From the NCBI GenBank assembly GCA_028357285.1, contig JAOMWM010000004.1:1-64000 (forward strand): a stretch of 64,000 nucleotides of DNA. Direction: 5' to 3'. The stretch comes from Schleiferiaceae bacterium. Its GTDB lineage: Bacteria > Bacteroidota > Bacteroidia > Flavobacteriales > Schleiferiaceae. The position numbers and the translations under genes are program-made. Of this stretch, positions 45,209 through 53,999 are shown piece by piece (position 1 is the stretch's first letter; every line of letters starts with the position of its first letter). Under the pieces are notes generated by a model that saw nothing but the letters and a program-made list of their open reading frames with translations, searched no databases and was not told where the DNA came from.

Positions 45209-46249
45209 TTAGTCAAATAATCTTTTTTTCTTTGCTGAATTCCACCCCATAGAAACACCAAACCTGTATGAGGTACCGTCTTTAGGTGGAATTAGGAAGG
45301 CATTGATTGGGAAGTTCATTTCCCCACTTTTTACGGTCTTACCTACGGAGAACACTAATGCAGTACTAAAGCTAATTTCGCCGCGACTGTCTAGTTGTCC
45401 ATCCAAGGTTCTTGAAACATCAATCGTCGGACCGAAAGCAAACTCCCAGCCAGAATTGTTCGAACGTAATCCATTTAAGATGGTTAAATTCGGAATGAAG
45501 CGATTAGACTCAAGACCGGATATCATTGGCACAATTTCCGCTAAAGCTTGCCAATTACCCGTAGTTATATATGCCTTCTCAAATTGGTAACCAAACTGCG
45601 AGTTCAAAGGAATTTGCTGGTTCCATCCGCCCTCTGCCGATGGCTTCGCTAAAATTTTAGCATTGTTTCCCGTCACGAAACCGAAGCCCATACGAGGACC
45701 TTCTGCAACTAACGTTCTGTCAAACGGGTTATTGAGAATATTGTCGTAATCATTGGCTACGGTGACGCGACGAACTAACTCTGGATCTACCTCTACACCC
45801 AACATATCTTTTAGAGCGAGCTCTGCCATGAGAAGATCATTTTTAGGAACATCGACATAATTTCGATTAGTACTCTTGATGAATTTTCCTTCTGAAACAT
45901 CAAACAAGCGTACGGTAGTACTCACTTTTTCACCCAGCAAATTCATGGAACCTGTCAAAATAAAATCAACTTCTAACTGCTCTCCGTATTCTTTTAGACA
46001 GATTCTCGAAAAACAGCCAGTGAAATCTTTTTCATCACGCTGGGAAATGTATTCAATGTCATAGTTATCCATTACTTCATAGCCGGACATATTAATCATC
46101 TCAAGTGACAGCTTTTGAATGATTTGGTAACGTTCCACTTCATTGTAACCACGTGTATCAAAATCTAATACAGCTACAGAAGGCTTCGATTGTGCATTTA
46201 CGCCAAACGCGCTCATTGTTAATGCAATAACAAATAATAAATTTTTCAT
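45209..46249 (-). CDS. CsgG-like N-domain secreted protein
   Basis: 346 aa with signal peptide (MKNLLFVIALTMSAFGVNAQ). The first half (PSVAVLDFDTRGY, YQIIQKLSLEMINMSGYEVM, VDFILTGSMNLLGEKVSTTV) is typical of CsgG/TolB-N-like alpha/beta domains of the bacterial envelope. The second half is a beta-rich region that could be a barrel (GFGFVTGNNAKILAK; YRFGVSMGWNSAKKKRLFD). Probably an outer-membrane or periplasmic protein; its partners are unknown. Confidence 0.7.
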   Translation of the reverse strand: MKNLLFVIALTMSAFGVNAQSKPSVAVLDFDTRGYNEVERYQIIQKLSLEMINMSGYEVMDNYDIEYISQRDEKDFTGCFSRICLKEYGEQLEVDFILTGSMNLLGEKVSTTVRLFDVSEGKFIKSTNRNYVDVPKNDLLMAELALKDMLGVEVDPELVRRVTVANDYDNILNNPFDRTLVAEGPRMGFGFVTGNNAKILAKPSAEGGWNQQIPLNSQFGYQFEKAYITTGNWQALAEIVPMISGLESNRFIPNLTILNGLRSNNSGWEFAFGPTIDVSRTLDGQLDSRGEISFSTALVFSVGKTVKSGEMNFPINAFLIPPKDGTSYRFGVSMGWNSAKKKRLFD

Positions 46250-46383
46250 AGTTCGTTGTTTAAGTCTTTCAACAGTTCTAAAGTCTAAAGAAGCAGCATA
46301 CTTCCTAACCCAAAATAATCTCGAATACGAGTATATATAATACGATTATGGCCGATTACTGATCAAAATCTAGGATTTTTGTA

Positions 46384-46998
46384 TCAAAATTGATACTTTT
46401 TGTTTTTTTCAAAAGCTCGATACAGGCTCGCCCTACTTACACCAATGTATTGAGCAAGTGTAATCCTATCCATAATATGGTACAATTCTCTTCGATGTTG
46501 CTGCACCCATTCAATACGATTGGGAGTCTTGTTCATCCGTAACATATTTAAGCGTTCTCTCCGACTCTTTTGGATTTCAGCAGTCCCACTTAAGTATAAT
46601 AGATTTATTACAACCGGATATTTTTGGAGTAATCTCATATATTCAGCCTCCTTCAGTCTAAGAATTTCAACACTCGTATATGCTGTAAAATAATGCTGTG
46701 GCCTTTGGTTTGAAAATAAGGTGTCTTCATTGACAAATATGGAAGAGGGAGGAATCATGTTGAATAAAGAATCTTCTTTCGCATAAGGACTACGATACAT
46801 TTCTTTTAAAAATCCATCTTTTAAGAACCAAAAATCTTTATTGGTGGAACCCAACTCAATCAAAACTCTTCCTTTTTCGGCACTAATGCCGGAATCCATT
46901 GCTACAATTATAGCATCTATCGCTTCATCAAAAAATTCCGAATAGACGGGTAGCGATTCAAAATATTTACGCATTGCTACTTTTTCTCCACTATTCAT
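46384..46998 (-). CDS. Crp/Fnr-family regulator, second of a tandem pair
   Basis: 204 aa from the ATG at 46998 (MNSGEKVAMRKYF). N-terminal cyclic-nucleotide-binding-like beta-barrel (RVLIELGSTNKDFWFLKDGFLK, SSIFVNEDTLF), a long helix and a C-terminal HTH (ITLAQYIGVSRASLYRAF). The usual phosphate-binding cassette residues are not conserved, so it may sense something other than cAMP. Overlaps the preceding gene by 8 bp. Confidence 0.8.
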   Translation of the reverse strand: MNSGEKVAMRKYFESLPVYSEFFDEAIDAIIVAMDSGISAEKGRVLIELGSTNKDFWFLKDGFLKEMYRSPYAKEDSLFNMIPPSSIFVNEDTLFSNQRPQHYFTAYTSVEILRLKEAEYMRLLQKYPVVINLLYLSGTAEIQKSRRERLNMLRMNKTPNRIEWVQQHRRELYHIMDRITLAQYIGVSRASLYRAFEKNKKYQF

Positions 46999-47593
46999 GA
47001 CCAATTTCTTTTAGAGATCTAAATAATGAGGCCCGTGAAATACCGATATAATCCGCGAGTTCTCGTCTTGGTATCAAGTGAAGTAAATCAGAGAATTGTT
47101 CCAAAGCAGCGTGAATTCTATTTGTTCCAGAAGTTTGAAGCATTTCATAAGTAGTGTTGCGATATTCTGTCATACTCAGGTTAATCAATACCTCCATAAG
47201 TTTAGCTCCTAAACCGCCTTGACGAAGTGCATTTTGGAAATGAACAGATGGTAAGGACGCCACCTTCGAGTGAGATAAGGCCTTAGAATAGGTGTCTGAG
47301 CGTTTAGAATATAGCAATAAATCCTCGGAGAAAGCGAATTTTCCCGGCCGAGAGAAACGGAGAATAAATGAATGTGTACCGCGCTGTAAATATTCTGCAA
47401 AAGTACCTTCGAATATAAAGTGAAGGTCTCCTGTATCCGAATTTAAATCCCAAAGGGTGTGTCCAGCTGGTACATCCCGAAGGGTAAACTTACTACTTAA
47501 TTCTCTTAAGGCTTGGACTTCTACATCGCCTTGTAATTGAATATGAGATAGTAACCCGTAATGAAGTCGTTCAACCTCTTCTTGAGTAAGCAT
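46991..47593 (-). CDS. Crp/Fnr-family regulator, first of a tandem pair
   Basis: 200 aa from MLTQEEVERLHYGLLSHIQ (ATG 47593); a 33-residue upstream extension reads like leader. cNMP-binding barrel (FTLRDVPAGHTLWDLNSDTG, LHFIFEGTFAEYL), helix, then HTH (RRELADYIGISRASLFRSL). It ends two residues after the recognition helix plus a short tail, as in many Bacteroidota Crp-like proteins. Its HTH resembles the next gene's (YIGxSRASLxR), which suggests duplication and divergence. Confidence 0.8.
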   Translation of the reverse strand: MLTQEEVERLHYGLLSHIQLQGDVEVQALRELSSKFTLRDVPAGHTLWDLNSDTGDLHFIFEGTFAEYLQRGTHSFILRFSRPGKFAFSEDLLLYSKRSDTYSKALSHSKVASLPSVHFQNALRQGGLGAKLMEVLINLSMTEYRNTTYEMLQTSGTNRIHAALEQFSDLLHLIPRRELADYIGISRASLFRSLKEIGHE

Positions 47594-47882
47594 TGGTATC
47601 GTAGTATTGGTTTGGTATGGTGAAGACAAGTTATTAAAAAATACAGGCCGCGGAAATATTAGTCGGAAAAGTTTCCCGCATTGCTTCATCAATTTTTCAC
47701 TCAGGGATCTTCCTAAATTAATTGTTAATAACTGACTTTAGCATTTAAGGCACTTTCTTCTAAAGGACTGATATAAGTGTCAATACATCCATTTAAATGA
47801 ATATCATTTCGTTAATAAGATTATTCGAATCAGTCGATTATTAATTGTAAATTTCAATGTGTTAAACTAAAAACGTGCTTTT
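47594..47882. other. Intergenic region, 289 bp
   Basis: AT-rich stretch between the divergent regulator pair and the 44-aa gene. It probably holds the promoters of both, but I see no perfect TAnnTTTG box, no RNA gene and no repeat. Confidence 0.4.
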
Positions 47883-48017
47883 ATGAAACGTATATGTAGT
47901 ATTAACCAAGCCATCAAACTTTTTAAAGGAGACCTTCCAAAGGTTAAAAATCATCTTCTGGAGCGGGGTATCCGAATCTCAGATAAAGTGTTAAGGGAAC
48001 GACTCAAAACACTTTGA
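47883..48017 (+). CDS. Small basic protein, 44 aa
   Basis: Open frame MKRICSINQAIKLFKGD... with Lys/Arg-rich helices and a short HTH-like helix pair (NHLLERGIRISDKVLRERLK). A strong terminator 10 bp after the stop codon supports it as a real transcript. Not recognised; possible DNA- or RNA-binding protein. Confidence 0.5.
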   Translation: MKRICSINQAIKLFKGDLPKVKNHLLERGIRISDKVLRERLKTL

Positions 48018-48024
48018 AGTTTTT

Positions 48025-48055
48025 AAAAACAGCCCTTAAGAGGGCTGTTTTTTTT
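48025..48055 (+). terminator. Terminator after the 44-aa gene
   Basis: AACAGCCCT-taag-AGGGCTGTT followed by six more T: a perfect 9-bp stem. Confidence 0.9.
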
Positions 48056-48084
48056 ACCCTATTTTTGATGAAAATAAAGCCGCA

Positions 48085-48450
48085 ATGAAACGAATGCTCC
48101 TAACAGCTACCATCGGTCTCCTTTTGAATTCGTGTGCTAGTCCTAATCGCAGTCTTTACGATACTGCAAACACATTGTATGGGCAGAATTGGACCTATAT
48201 CGGTACAATAATGGTATATCCGGACATTATCTACAGCGATAAAATCACGACCGCCGAAAAAACTCGAGAGATATCCTTACACGACGGCTTAATCAGCTAC
48301 GATAAGATGTTGACTGCTGCGCGCAAGGAATACGGTGATACAGTCACAATTGCAAACATCAGAATTTATACTGAAGAATTTAAAACACGTTGGTTTGGTC
48401 GCAATTCAGATGTTCAAGCCATGGTTGACGTTATCTACGTAACAAAGTGA
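48085..48450 (+). CDS. Hypothetical lipoprotein
   Basis: 121 aa, lipobox Cys17 (TATIGLLLNSC). The mature part is about 104 residues, mixed alpha/beta, with WTYIGTIMVYPDIIYSDKIT and a closing DVQAMVDVIYVTK strand. No family recognised. It directly abuts a convergent unknown gene. Confidence 0.7.
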   Translation: MKRMLLTATIGLLLNSCASPNRSLYDTANTLYGQNWTYIGTIMVYPDIIYSDKITTAEKTREISLHDGLISYDKMLTAARKEYGDTVTIANIRIYTEEFKTRWFGRNSDVQAMVDVIYVTK

Positions 48451-48879
48451 TCAATTGCAAAGATGGAGTAAAGAGCTATCAAAATGCGCCTTGTAATCCG
48501 TGATGCGATGATAGGTAGCCTCTAGTTCTTCTAAATAACATGCTACTTCCTCGTAACACGTTTCAAAAAAATTATCATCAATAAGATTCAAACTAAGACG
48601 ATATTGCTCTAAGGCATTAAGTACTTCGCGCGCGGAGGAACCAAATGTTTCAAAGAAATAAACGGAATGTGATTGAAGTAAAGCAAGGTTAAATCCGTTT
48701 TGTTTGAATGCCCATATGATTTGTACTTCCCTGTTATCCTTTAAAACAGGTTCAGGTAAAGCACGAATTATTTCTTGAAAAGCATGCAAATAACACAACT
48801 TACTTACGATTAATCTGTTCGTAGTTTTAGCAACATCAACAAACAGTATGTCGGCGCTATTTAATCTAAGAATATCCAC
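48451..48879 (-). CDS. Hypothetical helical protein
   Basis: 142 aa, predominantly helical, no signal peptide. Notable runs: FQEIIRALPEPVLKDNREVQ and FETCYEEVACYLEELEATYH. It contains four Cys without a CxxC pattern. I do not recognise a family. It lies between a lipoprotein gene (convergent) and an AlbA_2-domain gene (divergent). Confidence 0.6.
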   Translation of the reverse strand: MDILRLNSADILFVDVAKTTNRLIVSKLCYLHAFQEIIRALPEPVLKDNREVQIIWAFKQNGFNLALLQSHSVYFFETFGSSAREVLNALEQYRLSLNLIDDNFFETCYEEVACYLEELEATYHRITDYKAHFDSSLLHLCN

Positions 48880-48904
48880 CTACATAAGTTAAGCATAAAA
48901 TTCA

Positions 48905-49558
48905 ATGTATAAGGATTACGATCGAAAAGTTTCATTGAACGACTTATATGCTCTGATTCGCGAGGGAGAGCATGAAGAACAAGACTTTAAGTACCGTATA
49001 TCAGATGCACGTAAGATTGCAAGAACGCTGAGCGCCTTTGCTAATACGACTGGTGGGAGACTGCTAGTGGGTGTTAGAGACAACGGTAGTGTAGCAGGTG
49101 TAAAAGATGAAGATGATATATACATGCTAGAGAGTGCTTCTGAAGTATTCCTGAAACCTGCTTTGAAGCTAGAAGTTTGGGCGCATGAGATTGAAGGGAA
49201 AACCGTTTGGGAAATTGGAATTACTGAAGGCAAAGAAAAGCCCTATCAAGTTGATGAGACTGACGGATTGAAGGCATATTATCGGGAAGGCGACCAAAAT
49301 TTTATAGCAAATTCGGTTTTAAAAGAAGTTTGGAAACAAGACCGTTTAAAAGAATCTAAACACCCTGTTGCATTTACTGAAAAAGAGCAACGGCTGATTC
49401 AATATCTCAAAGATTATGAAGAGGTAAGCGTGAGTAAAGCAGCTAAAGTGATGCAACTTCATAGAAATAAGACGATTGAAATTTTAGCGCGGCTGATTCG
49501 ATGGGAGGTTATTAATTGGTCACACGATACACAGGAAGGTTTCCGATATAGCCTTTAA
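48905..49558 (+). CDS. AlbA_2 (Schlafen-like) domain protein
   Basis: 217 aa. The N-terminal half carries the AlbA_2/divergent AAA-4 pattern: EGEHEEQDFKYRISDARKIA, SAFANTTGGRLLVGVRDNG, EVWAHEIEGKTVWEIGI and KPYQV-AYYREGDQNFIA. The C-terminal part is a winged-helix (LIQYLKDYEEVSVSKAAKVM). Proteins of this build are putative DNA- or RNA-binding regulators; family members also occur in defence systems, but no partner nuclease or ATPase is adjacent, so no such role is claimed. Confidence 0.8.
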   Translation: MYKDYDRKVSLNDLYALIREGEHEEQDFKYRISDARKIARTLSAFANTTGGRLLVGVRDNGSVAGVKDEDDIYMLESASEVFLKPALKLEVWAHEIEGKTVWEIGITEGKEKPYQVDETDGLKAYYREGDQNFIANSVLKEVWKQDRLKESKHPVAFTEKEQRLIQYLKDYEEVSVSKAAKVMQLHRNKTIEILARLIRWEVINWSHDTQEGFRYSL

Positions 49559-50241
49559 CCCAGGTATTGATGTGGATTTGACACCGTCCGCAATGACCAT
49601 TGAATTAATGTATTCAATTCATCCTCTTCCTCTAGTCCCCTTTCGACCCCTTCTAGTTCCATATGATGGGTTAAATGATGCAATACAATGCCACAACTAA
49701 CGGAGACATTGAAACTCTCGACAAACCCTTGCATGGGTATGTAAATTAATTCATCAGCCAATGACTGGAGCAAATCAGAAGCACCCTCATGCTCATTACC
49801 GAAGCAAATTGTTGCGCTCACTGAAGCATCAAGGGATTCAATCGGCCTTGCATGTGAATCAACTGCTGTAACGTATAGTTTGCGCCCTGAGGCCTTTAAT
49901 TGATGCGCCCACTCCTCTTGATTTCCGTCATTATAGGTATTAAAAAAAGTGGTATCAAGCCACTTCTCCACCCCTTTAGAGATACCAGAGGCGACATTGA
50001 ATCGTTCGTTTTTATCGTAGATATCAACCCGATGGACTCCAAAAGCATCTGCAGTTCTCATTAATGCTGAGGCATTCTGTGTCTTCATCATGTCTTCAAG
50101 GCCGAGTGCAAAATGTCGAGTTCTATTTGCCACCTTAGTCTTAAACAAGGATTGCTTGTGCGCGGTCAAACCAGTGCATAACTCTTTATACAATTTTCTT
50201 TTCTCGCTTATATCTAAGGTCATCCAATCAGTTGTGGTCAT
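49555..50241 (-). CDS. trmH: SpoU/TrmH-family 2'-O-ribose RNA methyltransferase
   Basis: SPOUT methyltransferase, closest in form to TrmH (Gm18 of tRNA). Motifs: NASALMRTADAFGVHRV, FGNEHEGAS, MQGFVESFNVSVSCGIVL (trefoil knot with the catalytic Arg and SAM loop). 228 aa from the ATG at 50241; starts at 50223 and 50265 are alternatives. The C-terminal helix is rich in Glu. Divergent from the next gene. Confidence 0.85.
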   Translation of the reverse strand: MTTTDWMTLDISEKRKLYKELCTGLTAHKQSLFKTKVANRTRHFALGLEDMMKTQNASALMRTADAFGVHRVDIYDKNERFNVASGISKGVEKWLDTTFFNTYNDGNQEEWAHQLKASGRKLYVTAVDSHARPIESLDASVSATICFGNEHEGASDLLQSLADELIYIPMQGFVESFNVSVSCGIVLHHLTHHMELEGVERGLEEEDELNTLIQWSLRTVSNPHQYLG

Positions 50242-50276
50242 TTCTTCGTTTCTTTGCAAAGTCAAAAATAATAGAG

Positions 50277-50792
50277 ATGGTCAGTAAGATAATTCGATTA
50301 GGTGTAACTGCCGCAATTTTGGTTTGGTCGGTATTGCAATTCGCAGATGGCGAAATTGGTAACGGCATTGCCTTACTCTTTCCTGCAGCCCTTGTTCTAT
50401 TGACCTATTTCAGAAATGAACGTATACTCATATCCCTTTGGTACATGCGTAAGAGTGATGTTGCTAAAGCAGAAAAAATGTTAGGTCGTATTCGTAATCC
50501 TGAAAAAAGCCTGATTAAAAGTCAATTGGCATATTACTATCTTCTTATGGGGATGATTGAAAGCCAGCGTAAAGTGGGTAAAGCCGAAACGTTATTGAAG
50601 AAAGCTTTGAATACCGGTTTAAGAATGGACCAAGACAAAGCTTTGGCTAAACTAAATCTAGCAGGTATTGCATTAACAAAACGTCGTAAGAAAGAAGCGC
50701 AGATTTTATTGACTGAAGTAAAGCGATTGGATAGTAAAAATGTACTTGCTGAACAAACGAAGTACATCAAGCAACAAATGAAACGCATCTAA
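50277..50792 (+). CDS. Membrane-anchored TPR-like protein
   Basis: 171 aa from MVSKIIRLGVTAAILVWS. Two N-terminal membrane segments (8-24 and 30-45) resemble the DUF2892-style hairpin, followed by helical repeats of TPR type (AKAEKMLGRIRNPEKSLIKS, AYYYLLMGMIESQRKVGKAE, ALAKLNLAGIALTKRRKKEA). Probably a small inner-membrane scaffold. A 15-residue in-frame upstream extension overlaps the trmH region. Confidence 0.75.
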   Translation: MVSKIIRLGVTAAILVWSVLQFADGEIGNGIALLFPAALVLLTYFRNERILISLWYMRKSDVAKAEKMLGRIRNPEKSLIKSQLAYYYLLMGMIESQRKVGKAETLLKKALNTGLRMDQDKALAKLNLAGIALTKRRKKEAQILLTEVKRLDSKNVLAEQTKYIKQQMKRI

Positions 50793-50850
50793 GGCTAAGC
50801 CTTGAACTTATAGGTAATTCAGGTGTTATAAATATTAAACATTACACCTA

Positions 50851-51309
50851 ATGTACACCCTCGAACGTACTCAACGTCTTCCTATATCTATTGAAGAGGC
50901 CTGGAAGTTTTTCCAGTCGCCAGAAAATTTAGCAGTCATTTCACCGGATTCCCTGGGATTTAACATTCTTTCTGATACGCCAGATGAAATGTACCCCGGT
51001 TTGTTTATCCACTATAAAGTGAGTCCACTTTTCGGCATCAAGATGCACTGGACCACAGAGATTACCCATGTCGAAGCGCCAACCTATTTTGTTGATGATC
51101 AACGGGTAGGCCCATACAGCATATGGCATCACGAGCACCACTTCAAAGCTATCGAAGGCGGAGTAGAAATGCTTGATCGTGTCAATTACAAGGTTCCCTT
51201 TGGAATTTTGGGCAAAATTGCCCACCCCATCATCGTGCGTCCCAAACTGGAGGAAATATTTAATTATCGCGTTCAGAAAACGGAAGAGCTCTTCGGTAAG
51301 TGGAAGTAG
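50851..51309 (+). CDS. SRPBCC-fold (START-like) protein
   Basis: 152 aa. The opening LERTQRLPISIEEAWKFFQSPENLAVISP is the classic polyketide-cyclase/START-like pattern, seen in the CDC-type (cell-division-inhibitor-named) SRPBCC branch; FHHEHHFKAIEGG-like IWHHEHHFKAIEGGVEMLD and a long C-terminal helix follow. Likely a lipid or isoprenoid binder. Overlaps the next gene start by 10 bp. Confidence 0.8.
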   Translation: MYTLERTQRLPISIEEAWKFFQSPENLAVISPDSLGFNILSDTPDEMYPGLFIHYKVSPLFGIKMHWTTEITHVEAPTYFVDDQRVGPYSIWHHEHHFKAIEGGVEMLDRVNYKVPFGILGKIAHPIIVRPKLEEIFNYRVQKTEELFGKWK

Positions 51310-51890
51310 TTGCATTAGGCATAGATTACGGTAGTAAAACCTCAGGTTTTACAGCCGCGGCAAGCTACTCTTCTAATGGTATAGTGCAGGTCTATCAAAG
51401 CACAAAAGGCAAAGATGCAGATGCTTGGCTCCTCAATTTGATCCACGATTTGAAGCCTAAAAATGTTGCGATTGACGCTCCTCTAAGCTTACCTGGTGTC
51501 TTCATTGACCCAAGCTCGTTCAATAACTATCACTACAGAGAGTGCGACCGTATTACAGGTGCAATGAGCCCCATGTTTTTAGGTGGGTTGACAGCACGCG
51601 CGATGCAATTGTCTGCAAAACTGAAAGCATTTAAAATAGAATCGGTTATTGAGACCTACCCAAAAATGGTTTGTGGATCTCTAGGACTGGATATGACGCG
51701 GTACAAAAAAGATAGCGAGTATCTCGAAGAGCTGAATTTTGGAGACTTTTTACATAATGGCCAGCTCAATCACCAAGTTAAGAATTGGCACCAATGGGAT
51801 GCATTAATGGCCTTATTAGCTTGTTTAAAGCATAATAACGGGACGGCGGAAGCCATCGGAAATCCTTTAGAGGGAATCATTTATTTTTGA
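51300..51890 (+). CDS. DUF429-family protein (RNase H-like fold)
   Basis: 196 aa from a GTG start that overlaps the SRPBCC gene. IDYGSKTSGFTAAASY, IDAPLSLPG, ECDRITGAMSPMFLG and IETYPKMVCGSLG are the DUF429 signatures; the fold is RNase H-like with acidic positions, function unknown. Part of the 50277-52939 gene run. Confidence 0.8.
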   Translation: MEVVALGIDYGSKTSGFTAAASYSSNGIVQVYQSTKGKDADAWLLNLIHDLKPKNVAIDAPLSLPGVFIDPSSFNNYHYRECDRITGAMSPMFLGGLTARAMQLSAKLKAFKIESVIETYPKMVCGSLGLDMTRYKKDSEYLEELNFGDFLHNGQLNHQVKNWHQWDALMALLACLKHNNGTAEAIGNPLEGIIYF

Positions 51891-51893
51891 GAC

Positions 51894-52325
51894 ATGTCAG
51901 AAGAGAAGAGAACATTTAATCCTATTGATCCCGAAAAAATCGCCGAAAACGCAAATTTACTGCCATACGGCTCCTCTGTTTCTGCACCTGCCTTTCAAGC
52001 TGTTGATACGCTAAAAAACAAGAGTCTTGATGTAAATGCGATGGAAATGCAGACTGACATGCAGCTCGATCAAATCCGTCAACAGATCGAATTATTGGCC
52101 CAGCAAGCTGGAAAAATTCAAGCAAGAAAAGCCCTTAGCGAACAGATTTATTCAGCACAGATGGGTTTCAAGCCCGAGATCAATCATACGTATTACCTCT
52201 ACAAGAAAGATGAAGAGGGTAATGTCCTCAGTATGATTGCTCCACATGAATGGCGCAGCTGTCCATACGAGTTTTTAAATAAGGTCCTATTATTAGCCGA
52301 TCATACTTGGGATATCATCGACTAA
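51894..52325 (+). CDS. DUF2452-family protein
   Basis: 143 aa. NPIDPEKIAENANLLPYGSS, a central amphipathic helix (MQLDQIRQQIELLAQQAGKI) and NHTYYLYKKDEEGNVLSMIA plus PHEWRSCPYEFL match the DUF2452 family of conserved proteins of unknown role. Its stop codon overlaps the ATG of the esterase (TAATG). Confidence 0.85.
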   Translation: MSEEKRTFNPIDPEKIAENANLLPYGSSVSAPAFQAVDTLKNKSLDVNAMEMQTDMQLDQIRQQIELLAQQAGKIQARKALSEQIYSAQMGFKPEINHTYYLYKKDEEGNVLSMIAPHEWRSCPYEFLNKVLLLADHTWDIID

Positions 52326-52939
52326 TGTTAGAATACATCGATCACATCGAATCGGCTACCTCTCCTACCCTTGTTTTGTTGCATGGATACGGTAGCAATA
52401 AAGAAGATCTTTTCGGTCTTCGTCCTTATTTTAAGGGATATAATCTCGTTTGCTTTCAAGCTCCAATCGCTATGGGCATGGGCGGATATGCTTGGTATCC
52501 TATAGATTGGAATAATGGAGCCAAAATCATTGACAGCGAAGAAGTAGCCTCCGCGAAGTCGCTCGTATTAGATGCCATTGAAGAATGGACTGCATCGAAG
52601 CAAATTAGTGGACCACTAGTAATAGGCGGATTTTCGCAAGGCGCCATACTTTCTACCGCAGTATATGCTAGCGGATTTACAGCGGATGGATACGTCTTCT
52701 TAAGCGGTTATGCGCTACCTGAATGGCGTAATCAACTCTCCTCGTTTATGTCCACAACCCCTGTATTTCAATCGCATGGGACAGAAGATCCGGTCATTCC
52801 ATTCGAATGGGCACATGCCACGGCTGAATTATTAACCGCTAATCCCAATTACAATTTTCATGAATTTGCAATGGGGCACAATCTAAATATGCCCTGCATC
52901 TCAAAATTGCAGGAATTCTTAAAAAAAACGCTAGCCTAG
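52325..52939 (+). CDS. Phospholipase/carboxylesterase-type alpha/beta hydrolase
   Basis: 204 aa from MLEYIDHIESATSPTLVLLHGYGSNKEDL; the upstream six residues of frame lie in the DUF2452 gene. Active-site elements: LLHGYGSN, nucleophile Ser in GGFSQGAILST, Asp in GTEDPVIPFEWAH, His near FAMGHNLNM. Small acyl-protein-thioesterase type. Last gene of the run; convergent with the epimerase gene, overlapping 9 bp. Confidence 0.85.
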   Translation: MLEYIDHIESATSPTLVLLHGYGSNKEDLFGLRPYFKGYNLVCFQAPIAMGMGGYAWYPIDWNNGAKIIDSEEVASAKSLVLDAIEEWTASKQISGPLVIGGFSQGAILSTAVYASGFTADGYVFLSGYALPEWRNQLSSFMSTTPVFQSHGTEDPVIPFEWAHATAELLTANPNYNFHEFAMGHNLNMPCISKLQEFLKKTLA

Positions 52940-53995
52940 GGCCAGGATAATATTCTGACTAGCCTTACCATCACCATAAGGTGCTTTTGTCCCAGGCTTA
53001 AAAGTTGAAAGAATGTTTCGTGCTATTGGCGCTAGGGGTTCATTATGGGACGGATCGAAAAGTATACTCGCTCCCATTTCAATCAATTCGACCCATTCGG
53101 TTTCACCTCTGAGTGTAACCGAGGGCTTATCTGAGTAATAAGCTTCTTTCTGAAGTCCCCCACTATCGGTTAATACCAACGATGTCTGTTTGAGCGCCCA
53201 AAGCATTTCAAGATAGCCTACTGGTGGAGCAACCTGAATAGATAAGTTCAAACCAAAATCTTTTAAGCGAATAGCCGTAGCGGGATGTAATGGCATCCAA
53301 ACAGGCATTACTGTATCGTGAAACGTGTTTAACTGATCTACTAGAAAGGCCAATCGCTCCGGACGGCTTATATTTTCAAATCTATGCATGGTAGCCAAAG
53401 CAAATGGCTTTTGAAAAAATGACATTGGTCCCATTTTTTCAGTATGTTCAGCGCTAGACTGAAACATTTGCAACGCATCTAACATCACATCTCCAACTTG
53501 CTCAATAACACGTCCCTTGAAGCCCTCACGCTTCAAATTTTCGGTGGCTTGTTGCGTTGGTGTGAATAGCCATTTTGCAATTTGGTCAGATTCAATTCTA
53601 TTATGTTCTTCAGGCATCTCATCATTGTAAGATCGCAGTCCCGCTTCTATGTGAACCAGCGGAATCTTGCATTCCTGTGCCATGCGCGCTCCTGCCAAAG
53701 TTGAATTCGTATCACCATAAACAAGTGTGATATTCGGCTGTATAGCATCAAATAGGGGTTTCAATTCATTCCTCATCCGAGCGAGCATCTCATCTCGCTT
53801 GAGATTGCCACAATTTAAAATGGCATAAGGCTTTGGAAGGCCCATTTCTTCAAAAAAAACAGTACTCATATCAGGATCATAATGCTGTCCCGTATGAATT
53901 ACATATTCCTGATAACCATTTGACTGAAGCGCTTTACTTACAGGTGCACTTTTAATGAATTGGGGACGCGCACCAACAATAGTAATGACCTTCAT
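52931..53995 (-). CDS. UDP-sugar 2-epimerase, non-hydrolysing, WbpI-like
   Basis: 354-aa epimerase of the WecB family. The N-terminal motif GARPQFIKSAPVSKALQ reads as in WbpI/WlbD (UDP-2,3-diacetamido-glucuronate 2-epimerase) more than WecB (GTRPEAIK). Catalytic Asp/Glu/His region HIEAGLRSYNDEMPEEHNR and LTDSGGLQKEAYY are conserved. It follows a transferase-aminotransferase pair, so I infer the last step of UDP-diacetamido-mannuronate synthesis; plain UDP-GlcNAc epimerase remains possible. Confidence 0.75.
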   Translation of the reverse strand: MKVITIVGARPQFIKSAPVSKALQSNGYQEYVIHTGQHYDPDMSTVFFEEMGLPKPYAILNCGNLKRDEMLARMRNELKPLFDAIQPNITLVYGDTNSTLAGARMAQECKIPLVHIEAGLRSYNDEMPEEHNRIESDQIAKWLFTPTQQATENLKREGFKGRVIEQVGDVMLDALQMFQSSAEHTEKMGPMSFFQKPFALATMHRFENISRPERLAFLVDQLNTFHDTVMPVWMPLHPATAIRLKDFGLNLSIQVAPPVGYLEMLWALKQTSLVLTDSGGLQKEAYYSDKPSVTLRGETEWVELIEMGASILFDPSHNEPLAPIARNILSTFKPGTKAPYGDGKASQNIILALG

Positions 53996-53999
53996 ATTT

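Noticed and set aside
46381-46396. GTATCA-aaat-TGATAC inverted repeat at the end of the regulator pair as a binding site
   Set aside because: A 6-bp stem overlapping a stop codon in AT-rich DNA is likely by chance or a weak terminator.
48905-49558. AlbA_2 protein as part of a phage defence system
   Set aside because: No neighbouring nuclease, ATPase or toxin gene; the domain also occurs in ordinary regulators.
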